Notes: a model not told the origin generated them from the letters alone. A stretch of 64,000 nt of DNA from Paraburkholderia fungorum (GCF_003610895.1 NZ_MCAS01000034.1:248001-312000), one strand, 5' to 3'. Positions 1 through 9,132 are shown, counted from the first letter of the stretch. A program made the numbers and translations.

Positions 1-98
1 GCCCATCGTGTTTACGAAACGCCGTGAAGTATTAACGCTGTGTTTACACGGTTTTCCCTAAATTTCATGGTGCAGGAGTCCCTCGTGGAGATCAGACC

Positions 99-203
99 AT
101 GGATCTGCTTTATCTCATCGCAATCGTTGCATTCAGCGGCCTCGTCGCGGCCTTCGTGATTGGCTGCGACAAGCTGCGCCGCGCGCCGGGAGGCCGTCCA
201 TGA
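99..203 (+). CDS. small membrane peptide upstream of kdpF
   Basis: A 34-codon frame, starting at an ATG about nine bases after a GGAG, encodes one hydrophobic helix (residues 3-22) followed by a short basic tail ending in GGRP. Its TGA overlaps the ATG of the next gene in an ATGA arrangement, so it looks translationally coupled to kdpF and kdpA. It is not KdpF itself, which is the following frame. Similar tiny frames ahead of kdpF occur, as far as I recall, in other beta- and gammaproteobacteria, but I know no function. A role as an accessory single-span subunit or a translation-coupling leader is inference. Confidence 0.6.
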   Translation: MDLLYLIAIVAFSGLVAAFVIGCDKLRRAPGGRP

Positions 204-295
204 CCACCTGGATGACATGGCTCGCAGCGGCCTCGACGCTGATTCTGTTCGCTTACCTCGTGTATGCCTTGCTGCGCGCGGAGGCCCTCGAATGA
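200..295 (+). CDS. kdpF: KdpF, small subunit of the K+-transporting ATPase
   Basis: A 31-residue protein made almost wholly of one transmembrane helix, ending in the KdpF-like pattern YALLRAEALE. KdpF is the lipid-like stabilising subunit of the KdpFABC potassium pump in the inner membrane. The gene overlaps the upstream peptide gene by four bases and kdpA by four bases (ATGA at 292-295), which fits tight co-translation. The length matches the family (about 29-31 residues). It is recognised by context and C-terminal pattern because the protein is too short for domain evidence. Confidence 0.85.
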   Translation: MTTWMTWLAAASTLILFAYLVYALLRAEALE

Positions 296-2100
296 ACTTC
301 AACAACCTGTTTCAGCCCGGCCTGTTCATCGTCGTGCTGATCGCACTTGCCATACCGCTCGGCCGTTACATGACCGGCGTGGTGGACGGTTCCTCGGTGG
401 TGGTGCGCCGCATAGGGCGGCCGATCGAAACCGCGCTCTACAAGCTCGCCGGGGTCGACCCCAGCGCCGAAATGTCGTGGAAACACTACGCGCTGGCCGT
501 GCTGGCGTTCAATGCCCTCGGCGTGTTCGCGGTGTATGGATTCCTGCGTCTGCAGCAATGGCTGCCCGCGAACCCGCAAGGCTTCGGACCGATGACGCCC
601 GATGCCGCCTTCAACACGGCGGTGAGCTTCGTGACCAACACGAACTGGCAGGACTACACGCCGGAATCGACCGTCAGCTATCTGACGCAAATGGCGGCGC
701 TCACGGTGCAAAATTTCCTGTCGGCCGCCACCGGCATTGCTGTCGTGGTTGCGTTGATTCGCGGGTTCGCACGCCACACGGCGGCGACGATCGGCAATTT
801 CTGGGTCGATCTGACGCGTATCACGTTGTATATCCTCGCGCCGCTCGCGACGGTGGTCGCGCTTGTCCTGATCAGCCAGGGCGTGCTTCAGAACTTCAAG
901 TCGTACGAAGACGTGCCGACGCTGCAGGTGACGACGTATCAAACGCCGAAGACCGACGCTCAAGGCAATCCCGTCAAGGACGCCAAGGGCAATCCGGTGA
1001 TGGTGGACAACAAGGCCGACAAGCAGACCATCGCGATGGGGCCGGTCGCCTCGCAGGAAGCGATCAAGATGCTCGGGACCAACGGCGGCGGCTTTTTCAA
1101 CGCCAATTCGGCGCATCCGTATGAGAACCCCACGCCGTTCGCCAACTTCGTTCAGATGGTCGGGATGCTGGTTATTCCAGCCGCCCTGTGCGTGGTGTTC
1201 GGCCACATGGTGAGCGACCGGCGCCAGGGTTATGCGGTGCTCGCGGCGATGACGATCGCTTTCGCGCTCGCTTGCTGGGGCGAGATTTCGGCGGAGCAGA
1301 GCGGTAATCCGCTGTATGCGTCGCTGCACGTCGATCAAACGGCATCGGCAACGCAAGCGGGCGGCAACATGGAAGGCAAGGAAACCCGCTTCGGCATCGC
1401 GCAATCCGGCATCTTTACCGTGGCGACCACCGCCGCATCGTGCGGTGCCGTGAACAACACGCACGATTCGTTGACGCCGATGGGCGGCTTTGTTCCGCTC
1501 CTGCTGATCGAACTCGGCGAGGTGATCTTTGGCGGCGTCGGCTCGGGCTTGTACGGCATGCTCGTGTTCGCCCTGCTCGCGGTGTTCGTGGCCGGGCTGA
1601 TGATCGGGCGAACCCCGGAATACATTGGCAAGAAGATCGAGTCGTACGAGATGAAGATGGTGTCGATTGCCGTGCTGCTCACGCCGCTGCTCGTACTGGT
1701 AGGTGCATCGATTGCCGTGCTGACGGCGGCCGGCGTAGCGGGCATCGCCAATCCCGGACCGCATGGATTCTCCGAGATTCTCTACGCCTACAGTTCGGCC
1801 GCCAATAACAACGGCAGCGCGTTCGCCGGCCTTTCGGTCAATACGCCGTTCTACAACGGCACGCTGGCCGTCGCCATGTGGTTCGGCCGCTTCGGGTCGA
1901 TCGTGCCAGTGCTGGCGATCGCCGGATCGCTGGCCGCCAAGAAACGCATCTCCGCTACGGCGGGCACGCTGCCGACGCACGGCCCGCTGTTCGTCGTGCT
2001 GCTGCTCGGCACCGTGGTGCTGGTGGGCGCTTTGACGTACGTGCCGGCGCTGGCGCTCGGCCCGCTCGTGGAACATCTGATCATGGTCGCGGGACATTGA
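292..2100 (+). CDS. kdpA: KdpA, potassium-binding and translocating subunit
   Basis: A 602-residue polytopic membrane protein, the K+ channel-like subunit of the high-affinity KdpFABC pump. The four pore loops are visible: TNTNWQDY, TNGGGFFNANSAHP, SCGAVNNTHDS and SSAANNNGSAFAGL. The start at 292 gives the expected MNFNNLFQPGLF N-terminus and a four-base overlap with kdpF; an in-frame start at 160 would only add unrelated residues and overlap both small genes. A roughly 60-residue periplasmic stretch rich in D, K and N lies between early helices (around residues 215-265). Family length is about 560-600, so the gene is complete. Confidence 0.97.
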   Translation: MNFNNLFQPGLFIVVLIALAIPLGRYMTGVVDGSSVVVRRIGRPIETALYKLAGVDPSAEMSWKHYALAVLAFNALGVFAVYGFLRLQQWLPANPQGFGPMTPDAAFNTAVSFVTNTNWQDYTPESTVSYLTQMAALTVQNFLSAATGIAVVVALIRGFARHTAATIGNFWVDLTRITLYILAPLATVVALVLISQGVLQNFKSYEDVPTLQVTTYQTPKTDAQGNPVKDAKGNPVMVDNKADKQTIAMGPVASQEAIKMLGTNGGGFFNANSAHPYENPTPFANFVQMVGMLVIPAALCVVFGHMVSDRRQGYAVLAAMTIAFALACWGEISAEQSGNPLYASLHVDQTASATQAGGNMEGKETRFGIAQSGIFTVATTAASCGAVNNTHDSLTPMGGFVPLLLIELGEVIFGGVGSGLYGMLVFALLAVFVAGLMIGRTPEYIGKKIESYEMKMVSIAVLLTPLLVLVGASIAVLTAAGVAGIANPGPHGFSEILYAYSSAANNNGSAFAGLSVNTPFYNGTLAVAMWFGRFGSIVPVLAIAGSLAAKKRISATAGTLPTHGPLFVVLLLGTVVLVGALTYVPALALGPLVEHLIMVAGH

Positions 2101-2113
2101 CTGAGAGGATAGT

Positions 2114-4249
2114 ATGACTAACGGACTCCAACCGCCGGTTCATCAGCCGGGCAACATCGGCCAGGCACGCAACGCCGCGCGCTCGATGTTCGACCCGGCG
2201 ATTGCCCGGCCGGCGCTCGTCGATTCGTTCAGGAAGCTCGCGCCACGCCACCAGTTGCGTAACCCGGTGATGTTCTGCGTGTACGTCGGCAGCATTCTGA
2301 CCACCATTCTGTGGATCGCCGCGCTCGGCGGTCAGGCCGAGGCGCCCGCCGGTTTTATTCTCGCTATCGCGCTCTGGCTGTGGTTTACCGTGCTGTTCGC
2401 GAACTTCGCGGAGGCGCTCGCCGAAGGCCGTTCGAAGGCGCAGGCGGCTTCGCTGCGCGGCGCGAAGCACAACGTGATGGCGAAGAAACTGCAGGAGGCG
2501 CATCCCAAGTCGCCGATCCGCATCACGACCGCGACCGAGCTGCGTAAAGGCGACGTCGTGCTGGTCGAAACCGGCGATGTGATTCCGGCTGACGGCGAGG
2601 TCGTCGAAGGTGTCGCCTCGGTCGACGAATCGGCCATCACGGGCGAATCCGCCCCGGTGATCCGCGAATCGGGCGGCGATTTTTCGTCGGTGACGGGTGG
2701 CACGCGCGTGCTGTCGGACTGGATCGTCGTGCGCGTCACCGTGAATCCGGGCGAGGCCTTTCTCGACCGCATGATCGCGATGGTGGAAGGCGCGAAGCGT
2801 CAGAAGACACCGAATGAGATTGCGCTGACGATCCTGCTGGTCGCGCTGACGCTCGTGCTGCTGTTCGCGACCGCGACACTGCTGCCGTTCTCGATGTTCT
2901 CGGTCGAAGCCGCGAAAGCAGGGCACGTGGTCACGATTACCGCGCTGGTCGCGCTGCTGGTATGCCTGATTCCGACCACCATCGGCGGGCTGCTGTCGGC
3001 GATCGGTGTGGCCGGTATGAGCCGCATGATGCAGGCGAACGTGATCGCCACCTCGGGCCGCGCCGTGGAAGCGGCCGGTGACGTCGACGTTCTGTTGCTC
3101 GACAAGACCGGCACGATCACGCTCGGCAATCGCCAGGCTTCGGCGTTCACGCCGGCGCCGGGCGTCACGGAGGAACAGCTCGCCGACGCGGCGCAACTGT
3201 CCTCGCTCGCAGACGAAACACCGGAAGGGCGCAGCATCGTCGTGCTGGCCAAGCAGCGCTTCAATATTCGCGAACGCGACATGCACGCGTTGCAGGCGAC
3301 CTTCCTCGCCTTTAGCGCGCAGTCGCGCATGAGCGGCGTCGATCTCCCTGAGCGCGAGATTCGCAAGGGCGCATCCGATGCGATCAAACACTATGTGGAG
3401 GCACGCGGCGGCCGGTTCCCCGCGGAGCTCACAGCCGCAGTGTCGGAAATCGCGCGGCGCGGCAGCACCCCGCTGGTGGTCGCGCAACATGACCGCGGTG
3501 AGGGTGCCGCGCGCTGCCTGGGCGTGATCGAGTTGAAGGACATCGTCAAGGGCGGCATCAAGGAACGCTTCGCAGAACTGCGCAAGATGGGCATCAAGAC
3601 CATCATGGTGACGGGCGACAACCGCCTGACGGCCGCTGCGATAGCAGCCGAAGCGGGCGTCGACGATTTCCTCGCCGAAGCAACGCCTGAGGCCAAGCTC
3701 GCCACGATCCGCACGCATCAGTCCGAAGGGCGGCTCGTGGCGATGACCGGCGACGGCACCAACGACGCCCCGGCGCTCGCCCAGGCCGACGTCGCGGTGG
3801 CGATGAACACGGGCACGCAGGCGGCGAAGGAAGCCGGCAACATGGTCGACCTCGATTCGAATCCGACCAAGCTGATCGAGATCGTCGAGATCGGCAAGCA
3901 GATGCTGATGACGCGCGGCTCGCTCACCACGTTCTCGATCGCCAACGACGTCGCCAAATACTTCGCGATCATTCCGGCTGCGTTCGCGACGACTTACCCG
4001 CAACTGCGTGTGCTCGACGTGATGCATCTGAGTTCGCCGTCGTCGGCCATTCTGTCGGCGGTGATTTTCAATGCGCTGATTATCGTTGCGCTGATCCCGC
4101 TAGCGCTCAAGGGGGTGAGGTACCGCCCGCTGGGCGCGGCCTCGCTGTTGCGCCGCAATCTGTTGATCTACGGGCTGGGCGGAATATTGCTGCCGTTCCC
4201 GTTCATCAAGCTGATCGATATGGTCCTGAACGTGTTCGGCTGGGTTTAA
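2114..4249 (+). CDS. kdpB: KdpB, P-type ATPase catalytic subunit
   Basis: A 711-residue P-type ATPase that hydrolyses ATP to drive K+ uptake through KdpA. Seen in order: the actuator TGES motif (residues 176-179), the phosphorylation motif DKTGT with its aspartate at residue 330, and the hinge motif GDGTNDAP beginning near residue 546. A GAGAGGA ribosome-binding site lies before the ATG, 13 bases after kdpA. The N-terminus is some 25 residues longer than the E. coli form. All key motifs are intact. Confidence 0.97.
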   Translation: MTNGLQPPVHQPGNIGQARNAARSMFDPAIARPALVDSFRKLAPRHQLRNPVMFCVYVGSILTTILWIAALGGQAEAPAGFILAIALWLWFTVLFANFAEALAEGRSKAQAASLRGAKHNVMAKKLQEAHPKSPIRITTATELRKGDVVLVETGDVIPADGEVVEGVASVDESAITGESAPVIRESGGDFSSVTGGTRVLSDWIVVRVTVNPGEAFLDRMIAMVEGAKRQKTPNEIALTILLVALTLVLLFATATLLPFSMFSVEAAKAGHVVTITALVALLVCLIPTTIGGLLSAIGVAGMSRMMQANVIATSGRAVEAAGDVDVLLLDKTGTITLGNRQASAFTPAPGVTEEQLADAAQLSSLADETPEGRSIVVLAKQRFNIRERDMHALQATFLAFSAQSRMSGVDLPEREIRKGASDAIKHYVEARGGRFPAELTAAVSEIARRGSTPLVVAQHDRGEGAARCLGVIELKDIVKGGIKERFAELRKMGIKTIMVTGDNRLTAAAIAAEAGVDDFLAEATPEAKLATIRTHQSEGRLVAMTGDGTNDAPALAQADVAVAMNTGTQAAKEAGNMVDLDSNPTKLIEIVEIGKQMLMTRGSLTTFSIANDVAKYFAIIPAAFATTYPQLRVLDVMHLSSPSSAILSAVIFNALIIVALIPLALKGVRYRPLGAASLLRRNLLIYGLGGILLPFPFIKLIDMVLNVFGWV

Positions 4250-4267
4250 CCCAATAGAGTGAACATC

Positions 4268-4849
4268 ATGAAAACGCTGCTTCGTCCGCTCATTGTCCTG
4301 TTCATCCTGTTGACCGTGATCACCGGGGTGATCTATCCGCTCGTTGTGACCGCAATCGGTCATACGGCCTTCGAGCGCCAGGCGAACGGCAGCCTGCTCG
4401 AGAAGAACGGCAAGGTGGTCGGCTCCGCGCTGATCGGCCAGCAGTTCGACGCGCCGTACTATTTCTGGGGACGCCTGTCGGCCACGACGCCGCAGCCCTA
4501 CAACGCGCAGAACTCGGGTGGTTCCAATCTCGGGCCGACCAACCCCGCGCTCGCCGACGAAATCAAAGGCCGTCTCGATGCATTGAAGGCAGCGGGTAAC
4601 GACATGTCGCAACCGGTGCCGGTGGATCTGGTGACCTCGTCGGGCAGCGGGCTCGATCCGGAGATCAGTCCCGCGGCGGCGGCCTACCAGGCGGCGCGCG
4701 TGGCGAAGGCTCGCGGCCTGCCGCTCGATCAGGTGAACGATCTGGTTGCGCGTAATACCTTGGGGCGGCAATTCGGCCTTTTCGGCGAGGCACGCGTGAA
4801 CGTGCTGAAGCTCAACCTGGCTCTGGACGATCTCAAGCCGATGCATTGA
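4268..4849 (+). CDS. kdpC: KdpC, accessory subunit of the K+-transporting ATPase
   Basis: A 193-residue protein with one N-terminal transmembrane helix (MKTLLRPLIVLFILLTVITG) and a periplasmic domain. The conserved YFWGRLSAT and SGSGLDPEISP segments are present. KdpC raises the pump's affinity for its substrates. I chose the ATG at 4268 rather than an in-frame GTG nine bases upstream because the family starts with the MKTLLRP-like sequence. It closes the structural kdp operon, and only about 100 bases separate it from the kdpE-like gene. Confidence 0.96.
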   Translation: MKTLLRPLIVLFILLTVITGVIYPLVVTAIGHTAFERQANGSLLEKNGKVVGSALIGQQFDAPYYFWGRLSATTPQPYNAQNSGGSNLGPTNPALADEIKGRLDALKAAGNDMSQPVPVDLVTSSGSGLDPEISPAAAAYQAARVAKARGLPLDQVNDLVARNTLGRQFGLFGEARVNVLKLNLALDDLKPMH

Positions 4850-4952
4850 CCCGTTGCTGGTGGCTGTTCGTTATTGACGTTCACTAATCTATGGAGACCC
4901 CGCCCGGACGTTGGCCGCAACCTCAACGGTGTGCTGTCGACGTGGCACATTC

Positions 4953-5651
4953 ATGAGCGATCCCACCGTAACAGTCGTTGTGATCGACGCTGACAAAGCC
5001 ATCCGCCGCTTCGTTCGCACCAGCCTCGAAACGGACGGCATGAGTGTCTTCGAAGCGCAGACCGGTGCAGAGGGCCTCGCGCAGGCTGCGACGCGGCTGG
5101 CGGATCTCGCCATCGTCGATCTGAGTTTGCCGGACATGGACGGCATCGAGGTGATCCGCGCGCTGCGCGGCTGGTCCGCGATGCCGGTGATCGTCCTGTC
5201 GGCGCGCAGCCGCGAAGAAGACAAGGTGGCCGCGCTCGATGCGGGCGCGGACGATTACCTCACCAAGCCATTCGGTTTGCCCGAACTCAGCGCCCGGATT
5301 CGCGCGCATTTGCGCAGACAGGCCAACGGCAGCAGGGTGGGCGTGCCGCAGATTCAGTTCGGCCTCGTCACGATCGATCTCAGTGAGCGCAAGGTCGTGC
5401 GCGGCAGCCGCACTGTCCACCTCAGTCCCACCGAATATCGCCTGCTCTGCGCGCTGGTGCGCCATGCTGGGCGCGTCCTGACGCATGAGCAACTGCTCGG
5501 CGAGGTCTGGGGGCCTTCGCAAATCGACAATCACCACTACCTGCGAATCTACATGGCGCATCTGCGCCACAAGCTCGAACGCGATCCGGCGCATCCTGAA
5601 CACATCGTCACCGAGGCCGGCGTGGGCTACCGGCTGGTCGGCGTGCGGTGA
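4953..5651 (+). CDS. kdpE: KdpE-like response regulator without adjacent kdpD
   Basis: A 232-residue OmpR/PhoB-type regulator: a receiver domain (about 1-120) with phospho-acceptor Asp56 in VDLSLPDMDG and Lys105 in LTKPF, then a winged-helix domain (about 130-230). KdpE normally works with the sensor kinase KdpD to switch on kdpFABC when K+ is scarce. Here the gene follows kdpC after 103 bases and no kdpD is present. In the N-terminal acidic cluster the usual E-D-E reads Asp12-Ala13-Asp14, so one residue that helps bind Mg2+ is replaced. The start is the ATG giving MSDPTVTVVVIDAD. Confidence 0.88.
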   Translation: MSDPTVTVVVIDADKAIRRFVRTSLETDGMSVFEAQTGAEGLAQAATRLADLAIVDLSLPDMDGIEVIRALRGWSAMPVIVLSARSREEDKVAALDAGADDYLTKPFGLPELSARIRAHLRRQANGSRVGVPQIQFGLVTIDLSERKVVRGSRTVHLSPTEYRLLCALVRHAGRVLTHEQLLGEVWGPSQIDNHHYLRIYMAHLRHKLERDPAHPEHIVTEAGVGYRLVGVR

Positions 5652-5771
5652 ATTTCACGGGATTTTTATATCGCCGGCGGCAATCGTTTCCCGGCCTTTA
5701 TGGCGTCGTCCGTATAGTTTGAATCTGGCGTTCCGCCGTAAGAAAAAATCTGCGTTCAGGCTGGAGGGTGT

Positions 5772-5987
5772 ATGGCATTCAAACAAACCAAGGGTAACGT
5801 GACTGTCGAGGCGTGCGTGTTTCCCGCGCCGGGCCACATGTTCAAAGGCGCACTGCGCGTGACGACCACGCGGCAAGACAAGCAGATTCAGCAGGTTACC
5901 GGGCGCGGCTGCGGCCGGCCGATGCGTGATTCAGGCGCGGCACTGGCTCTCGCTGAAGCCGAAGCGCGCCGCATGCTCGGAGTGTGA
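5772..5987 (+). CDS. small hypothetical protein, 71 residues
   Basis: A 71-residue, mildly basic soluble protein starting MAFKQTKGNV, with GGAGG a few bases before the ATG. It contains two cysteines (CVFP and GCGRP) and an alanine-rich, acidic C-terminal helix. I recognise no domain. The good ribosome-binding site and position between kdpE and the next small gene support a real gene. The function is unknown. Confidence 0.55.
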   Translation: MAFKQTKGNVTVEACVFPAPGHMFKGALRVTTTRQDKQIQQVTGRGCGRPMRDSGAALALAEAEARRMLGV

Positions 5988-5993
5988 GAGTCC

Positions 5994-6341
5994 ATGACGC
6001 CCTCAAGACCCGCCATGATATTCAGAGGGATGTGCAAGGTTGTCGCCATCGCCTTCGTAACCAATCAGGTTCTCACGACTATTTTCACGTACGTCGCGCA
6101 GCAGTTCGACGCCACGTTGCCTCATGAAACGATCTGGCTGTTTAGTTGCGTGACATGTGGGCTGCTCACGCTATGGTTGCAATCCGATGCGCGGCGCGCG
6201 TTCGGTTTCGCGCGTGAGAAGGGTTTTGTGAAGACGGTCGGCGAACGCAAGCAGGAGTTGCAGATTGCCGAGGATTGTCCGAAACGGTGGTTGGTGATTT
6301 TGCACATCGAACTGAATCCCGCCGCGATACAGGCATCGTGA
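5994..6341 (+). CDS. hypothetical membrane protein, 115 residues
   Basis: A 115-residue frame beginning six bases after the previous small gene, with GAGAG before the ATG. It contains two probable transmembrane helices (about residues 14-33 and 47-62) and a hydrophilic tail. I recognise no family. It ends just before a perfect 18-bp hairpin (6351-6398), consistent with a transcription unit finishing here. An ATG seven codons in is a possible alternative start. Confidence 0.45.
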   Translation: MTPSRPAMIFRGMCKVVAIAFVTNQVLTTIFTYVAQQFDATLPHETIWLFSCVTCGLLTLWLQSDARRAFGFAREKGFVKTVGERKQELQIAEDCPKRWLVILHIELNPAAIQAS

Positions 6342-6350
6342 GGACACGGT

Positions 6351-6398
6351 GCGCCGCAGTGGAATGTGCCTGCACGCGGACACATTCCACTGCGGCGC
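6351..6398 (+). terminator. perfect 18-bp stem-loop
   Basis: The arms 6351-6368 and 6381-6398 are exact reverse complements around a 12-base loop. The hairpin is followed by GCTTTGG and, about 15 bases later, a short T run, so it could be a rho-independent terminator for the two small genes upstream. The T tract is weak. A REP-like structural element is the alternative. Confidence 0.5.
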
Positions 6399-6478
6399 GC
6401 TTTGGCGTGAGGATTTTTATACGAAGTTAACGCCGCATTGGCTAAGCTAGAAGTACAAAGTACCCGCTGGAGTTCTCG

Positions 6479-6895
6479 ATGATACGAATGCTGATCCCTG
6501 TTCTCGACCATGGCGGCGCGATAGAAGCCGCTCGCTACGCGGCGTTCATGTTTCTGGAGCGAGGCGTAACCGAAGTCGAATTGCTGGAAGTACTCGAGCC
6601 AGTCGATCAGGGGCGCGCGGCAGCCTTCCACACCCGAAGCTCACTGGTGCGGATGGAAAAACAGGCCATGTTGAAAGCGTTGATCGACGCGCGCACGATT
6701 CTCGAAGAAGCGGGCGTGCCGTATCACTGGAAACGGGTATTCGGCCACCGCACGAAAGCCATCGCCGACTACGCGGCCTCCACCCAACCCGACGTCATGG
6801 TGATCGACGCGAGCCACATGGGCTTCTTCAGACGGCTGGCCATGTTCGCGTCTCTGTCGAGGCGAACCCCCACGCCCGTCACGATGGTTCATTGA
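6479..6895 (+). CDS. universal stress protein family (UspA-like)
   Basis: A 138-residue alpha/beta protein with the UspA layout: an N-terminal strand MIRMLIPVLD, a central helix-rich region and the C-terminal segment PDVMVIDASHMG followed by TPTPVTMVH. The ATP-binding G-x2-G-x9-G-S/T pattern of nucleotide-binding Usp proteins is not intact near residues 105-125, so it may belong to the non-ATP-binding class. CTGGAG lies nine bases before the ATG. It is a single gene, convergent with the ABC ATPase gene. Confidence 0.8.
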   Translation: MIRMLIPVLDHGGAIEAARYAAFMFLERGVTEVELLEVLEPVDQGRAAAFHTRSSLVRMEKQAMLKALIDARTILEEAGVPYHWKRVFGHRTKAIADYAASTQPDVMVIDASHMGFFRRLAMFASLSRRTPTPVTMVH

Positions 6896-6896
6896 A

Positions 6897-7532
6897 TCAC
6901 CCACGTTCATCGGCAACAGCACCCAGGTCCGCAAAGCCGATGGTTTTCGCCTCGCATGCCTGCACGAACGCGGCGTCGTAGCTCGAGAAAAAGACCGTAC
7001 GGGTTTCAGCCAGCGTTTTAAACAGATCGACGAGAACCGCGCGCGCCGAGGCGTCGAGTCCGCCGGCCGGTTCATCCGCGATCACGACTTTCGTTTCACC
7101 GAGCGTGGCCCCGGTAAGGAAGATCTTCTTGCGCGTGCCAAACGACATCTGTTCGAAGCGCTTGTCGAGATGCTGATCGAGCCCGAAGCGGCTGGCGAGA
7201 TCGAGAGCCTGACTGTCGAGCACCGTGTTCCTCTGCGAAGCCAGGCGATTCAGATACTCGCGACCCGTTTGGTCCGGATACGCCATGCAGTCTTCCGGCA
7301 CATACGTCAGCACGGATTTCGCATTATGCGATGCGCTGCGCAGCGAGTGGCCGCCGAGCCACACTTCGCCAGTGTCGGCTTCGATCGTCCCGGCGAGAAT
7401 GCTGAGCAGCGTGGATTTGCCGCTGCCGGATTCATCGTTGAGCGCCACGCATCCTGCTGCAGTGTCGTAATGCAGGCCTTGAAAGATGATGCGTTCGCTA
7501 TAGCGTTTGCTGAGGTTCTCGAATCGAAGCAT
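6897..7532 (-). CDS. ABC transporter ATP-binding protein, no adjacent permease
   Basis: A 211-residue ABC ATPase beginning MLRFENLSKRY. The Walker A region reads DESGSGKST (first glycine replaced by aspartate), the signature region reads MSFGTRKK in place of LSGGQ, and Walker B is VVIADEP followed by AGGLD. The size and degenerate signature resemble ATPases of ABC-2 type exporters. No permease gene lies beside it, so the partner is unknown. The open frame extends 55 codons upstream, but only the start at 7532 gives a standard N-terminus. Confidence 0.82.
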   Translation of the reverse strand: MLRFENLSKRYSERIIFQGLHYDTAAGCVALNDESGSGKSTLLSILAGTIEADTGEVWLGGHSLRSASHNAKSVLTYVPEDCMAYPDQTGREYLNRLASQRNTVLDSQALDLASRFGLDQHLDKRFEQMSFGTRKKIFLTGATLGETKVVIADEPAGGLDASARAVLVDLFKTLAETRTVFFSSYDAAFVQACEAKTIGFADLGAVADERG

Positions 7533-7821
7533 GGGGGCGGAGTGTGTCTGCCGAAGAATGTGCCGCACGTCGAGCAGATTGCGATTGCACACGATGCCGG
7601 CCGGCGCGGGATTCTTTGGGAAGTTGGCGGTGTGCAAGTGTAGCAGCGTGCTCCGATGCGCTGCGCGCGTCTGGCAATTACGCCGTCTATTGGTCACGTG
7701 CGAGCGAACAAGCGGGGAAGCGGTGTAAAGTTGCGTCTCTTTGCGCCGTTAAAAAACGGGCTGCATTGACATTCCAACAATTTCCCGAATTTCTCGACGC
7801 TCTGCTCGTCGAGCGCAATCC

Positions 7822-9132
7822 ATGCAAACTGCTGCCCGCACAGGGGCCGAACCGTCCCGCGCCGAACTCAGGCGTATCGTCACGGCCATCGTTATCGGCA
7901 ACGGCTTCGTCGCGTACGACTTCACCGTCTACAGTTTTTCCGCTGTCATAATTGGTAATCTTTTTTTCCCTTCGACTAGTCCCGCGTCGTCCTTGCTGCT
8001 TTCGCTCGCTACCTTCGGCGCGGGCTTCGTCATGCGCCCGCTCGGCGCGATCGTGATCGGCCATGTTGCCGATACCCGTGGCCGCAAAGCCGGCCTCACA
8101 CTGTCGCTGACTCTCATGACCGTTGGCACATGGCTGATCGCTTGCCTGCCGGGCTACGCGTCGATCGGTCCCGCGGCGACGGTATTGATGGTGCTCGCGC
8201 GCCTGATGCAGGGGCTCGCGGCAGGCGGGGAGATAGGGCCGGCGTCGGCCTCGCTGATGGAGTCGGTTGCTTACCGGCACCGCTGTTTCATGGTGAGCTG
8301 GCGTGGGGCCAGCCAGGGCGCGGCCGCTTTCGTCGCCGCGCTGGTCGGCGTGAGCACCACGGCGCTGCTGTCGCCCGCCCAGATGCACGACTGGGGGTGG
8401 CGTGTGCCGTTCATTCTGGGCGGGTTGATTGGGCCGGTCGGCTGGTATTTGCGTCGCCGGATGGCGGTGGCCGCGCCGCTGCACCGCGCGCGGCTCAGCC
8501 CGTGGCGCATGCTCGCGGAGCATCCGCGTCCCGTCATTTGCGGCCTGCTGATGATGTCCGCGCCCTCGGTGGGCATCTACCTCACCGTCTTCTATATGCC
8601 GGCTTATCTGGTTCGCACGCTGCATCGGCCGGATGCGATCAGCCTGTTGACGGCCTGTCTGTCCGGCCTCGTGATTCTTGTGGTGACGCCGCTCGTGGCG
8701 CGCGTGGCCGACGGCCAGACGAGCCGCAAGACAGTGCAGTACCTGGCGCTCGTGGCCTCGCTGGCGGCCGCATGGCCGGCATTCTGGGCGCTGACGCACG
8801 GTGTGGGCGATGTCGCCGCGCTCGTCATCATCACGGCGTACGTAGCGCTTGCGGTCAATAATGCCGGCCCGAGTTCCGTGCTGATGATGGAAGCGTTTCC
8901 GGCGCATCAGCGCGCGGCCGGATTGGCGGTGATTTATAGCTTCGGTGTTGTTCTGTTCGGCGGATTTGCGCCATTCATCGTGACGTGGCTGATCAACCGG
9001 ACGGGCGATCCCATGGTTCCCGCGTGGTATCTGATTGCCGTGACCCTGCTCACGCTTGCCGCACTGCGGGCATTCCCCGAGGCAGAAACGCCCCGTGTGT
9101 GCGATGCCCGCGCTTCGCAGCCCCTGCCGTAA
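7822..9132 (+). CDS. MFS transporter, metabolite:H+ symporter (MHS) type
   Basis: A 436-residue major facilitator protein with about 12 transmembrane helices. The loop 2-3 signature GHVADTRGRK is at residues 80-89, and an ARLMQGLAAGGEIGPA segment in helix 4 is typical of the MHS family, which takes up organic acids, betaines and similar solutes with protons. The substrate cannot be told from sequence. Its last 83 bases overlap the convergent AraC-type regulator gene, a likely but unproven controller. Confidence 0.9.
   Translation: MQTAARTGAEPSRAELRRIVTAIVIGNGFVAYDFTVYSFSAVIIGNLFFPSTSPASSLLLSLATFGAGFVMRPLGAIVIGHVADTRGRKAGLTLSLTLMTVGTWLIACLPGYASIGPAATVLMVLARLMQGLAAGGEIGPASASLMESVAYRHRCFMVSWRGASQGAAAFVAALVGVSTTALLSPAQMHDWGWRVPFILGGLIGPVGWYLRRRMAVAAPLHRARLSPWRMLAEHPRPVICGLLMMSAPSVGIYLTVFYMPAYLVRTLHRPDAISLLTACLSGLVILVVTPLVARVADGQTSRKTVQYLALVASLAAAWPAFWALTHGVGDVAALVIITAYVALAVNNAGPSSVLMMEAFPAHQRAAGLAVIYSFGVVLFGGFAPFIVTWLINRTGDPMVPAWYLIAVTLLTLAALRAFPEAETPRVCDARASQPLP

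Noticed and set aside
253..2097. A 614-codon frame antisense to kdpA, and similar long antisense frames opposite kdpB (2081-4027) and the RND gene (55450-57951)
   Set aside because: They are rich in His, Arg and Gln with no recognisable domains, as expected for the mirror of GC-rich coding sequence. The sense-strand genes carry complete family motifs.
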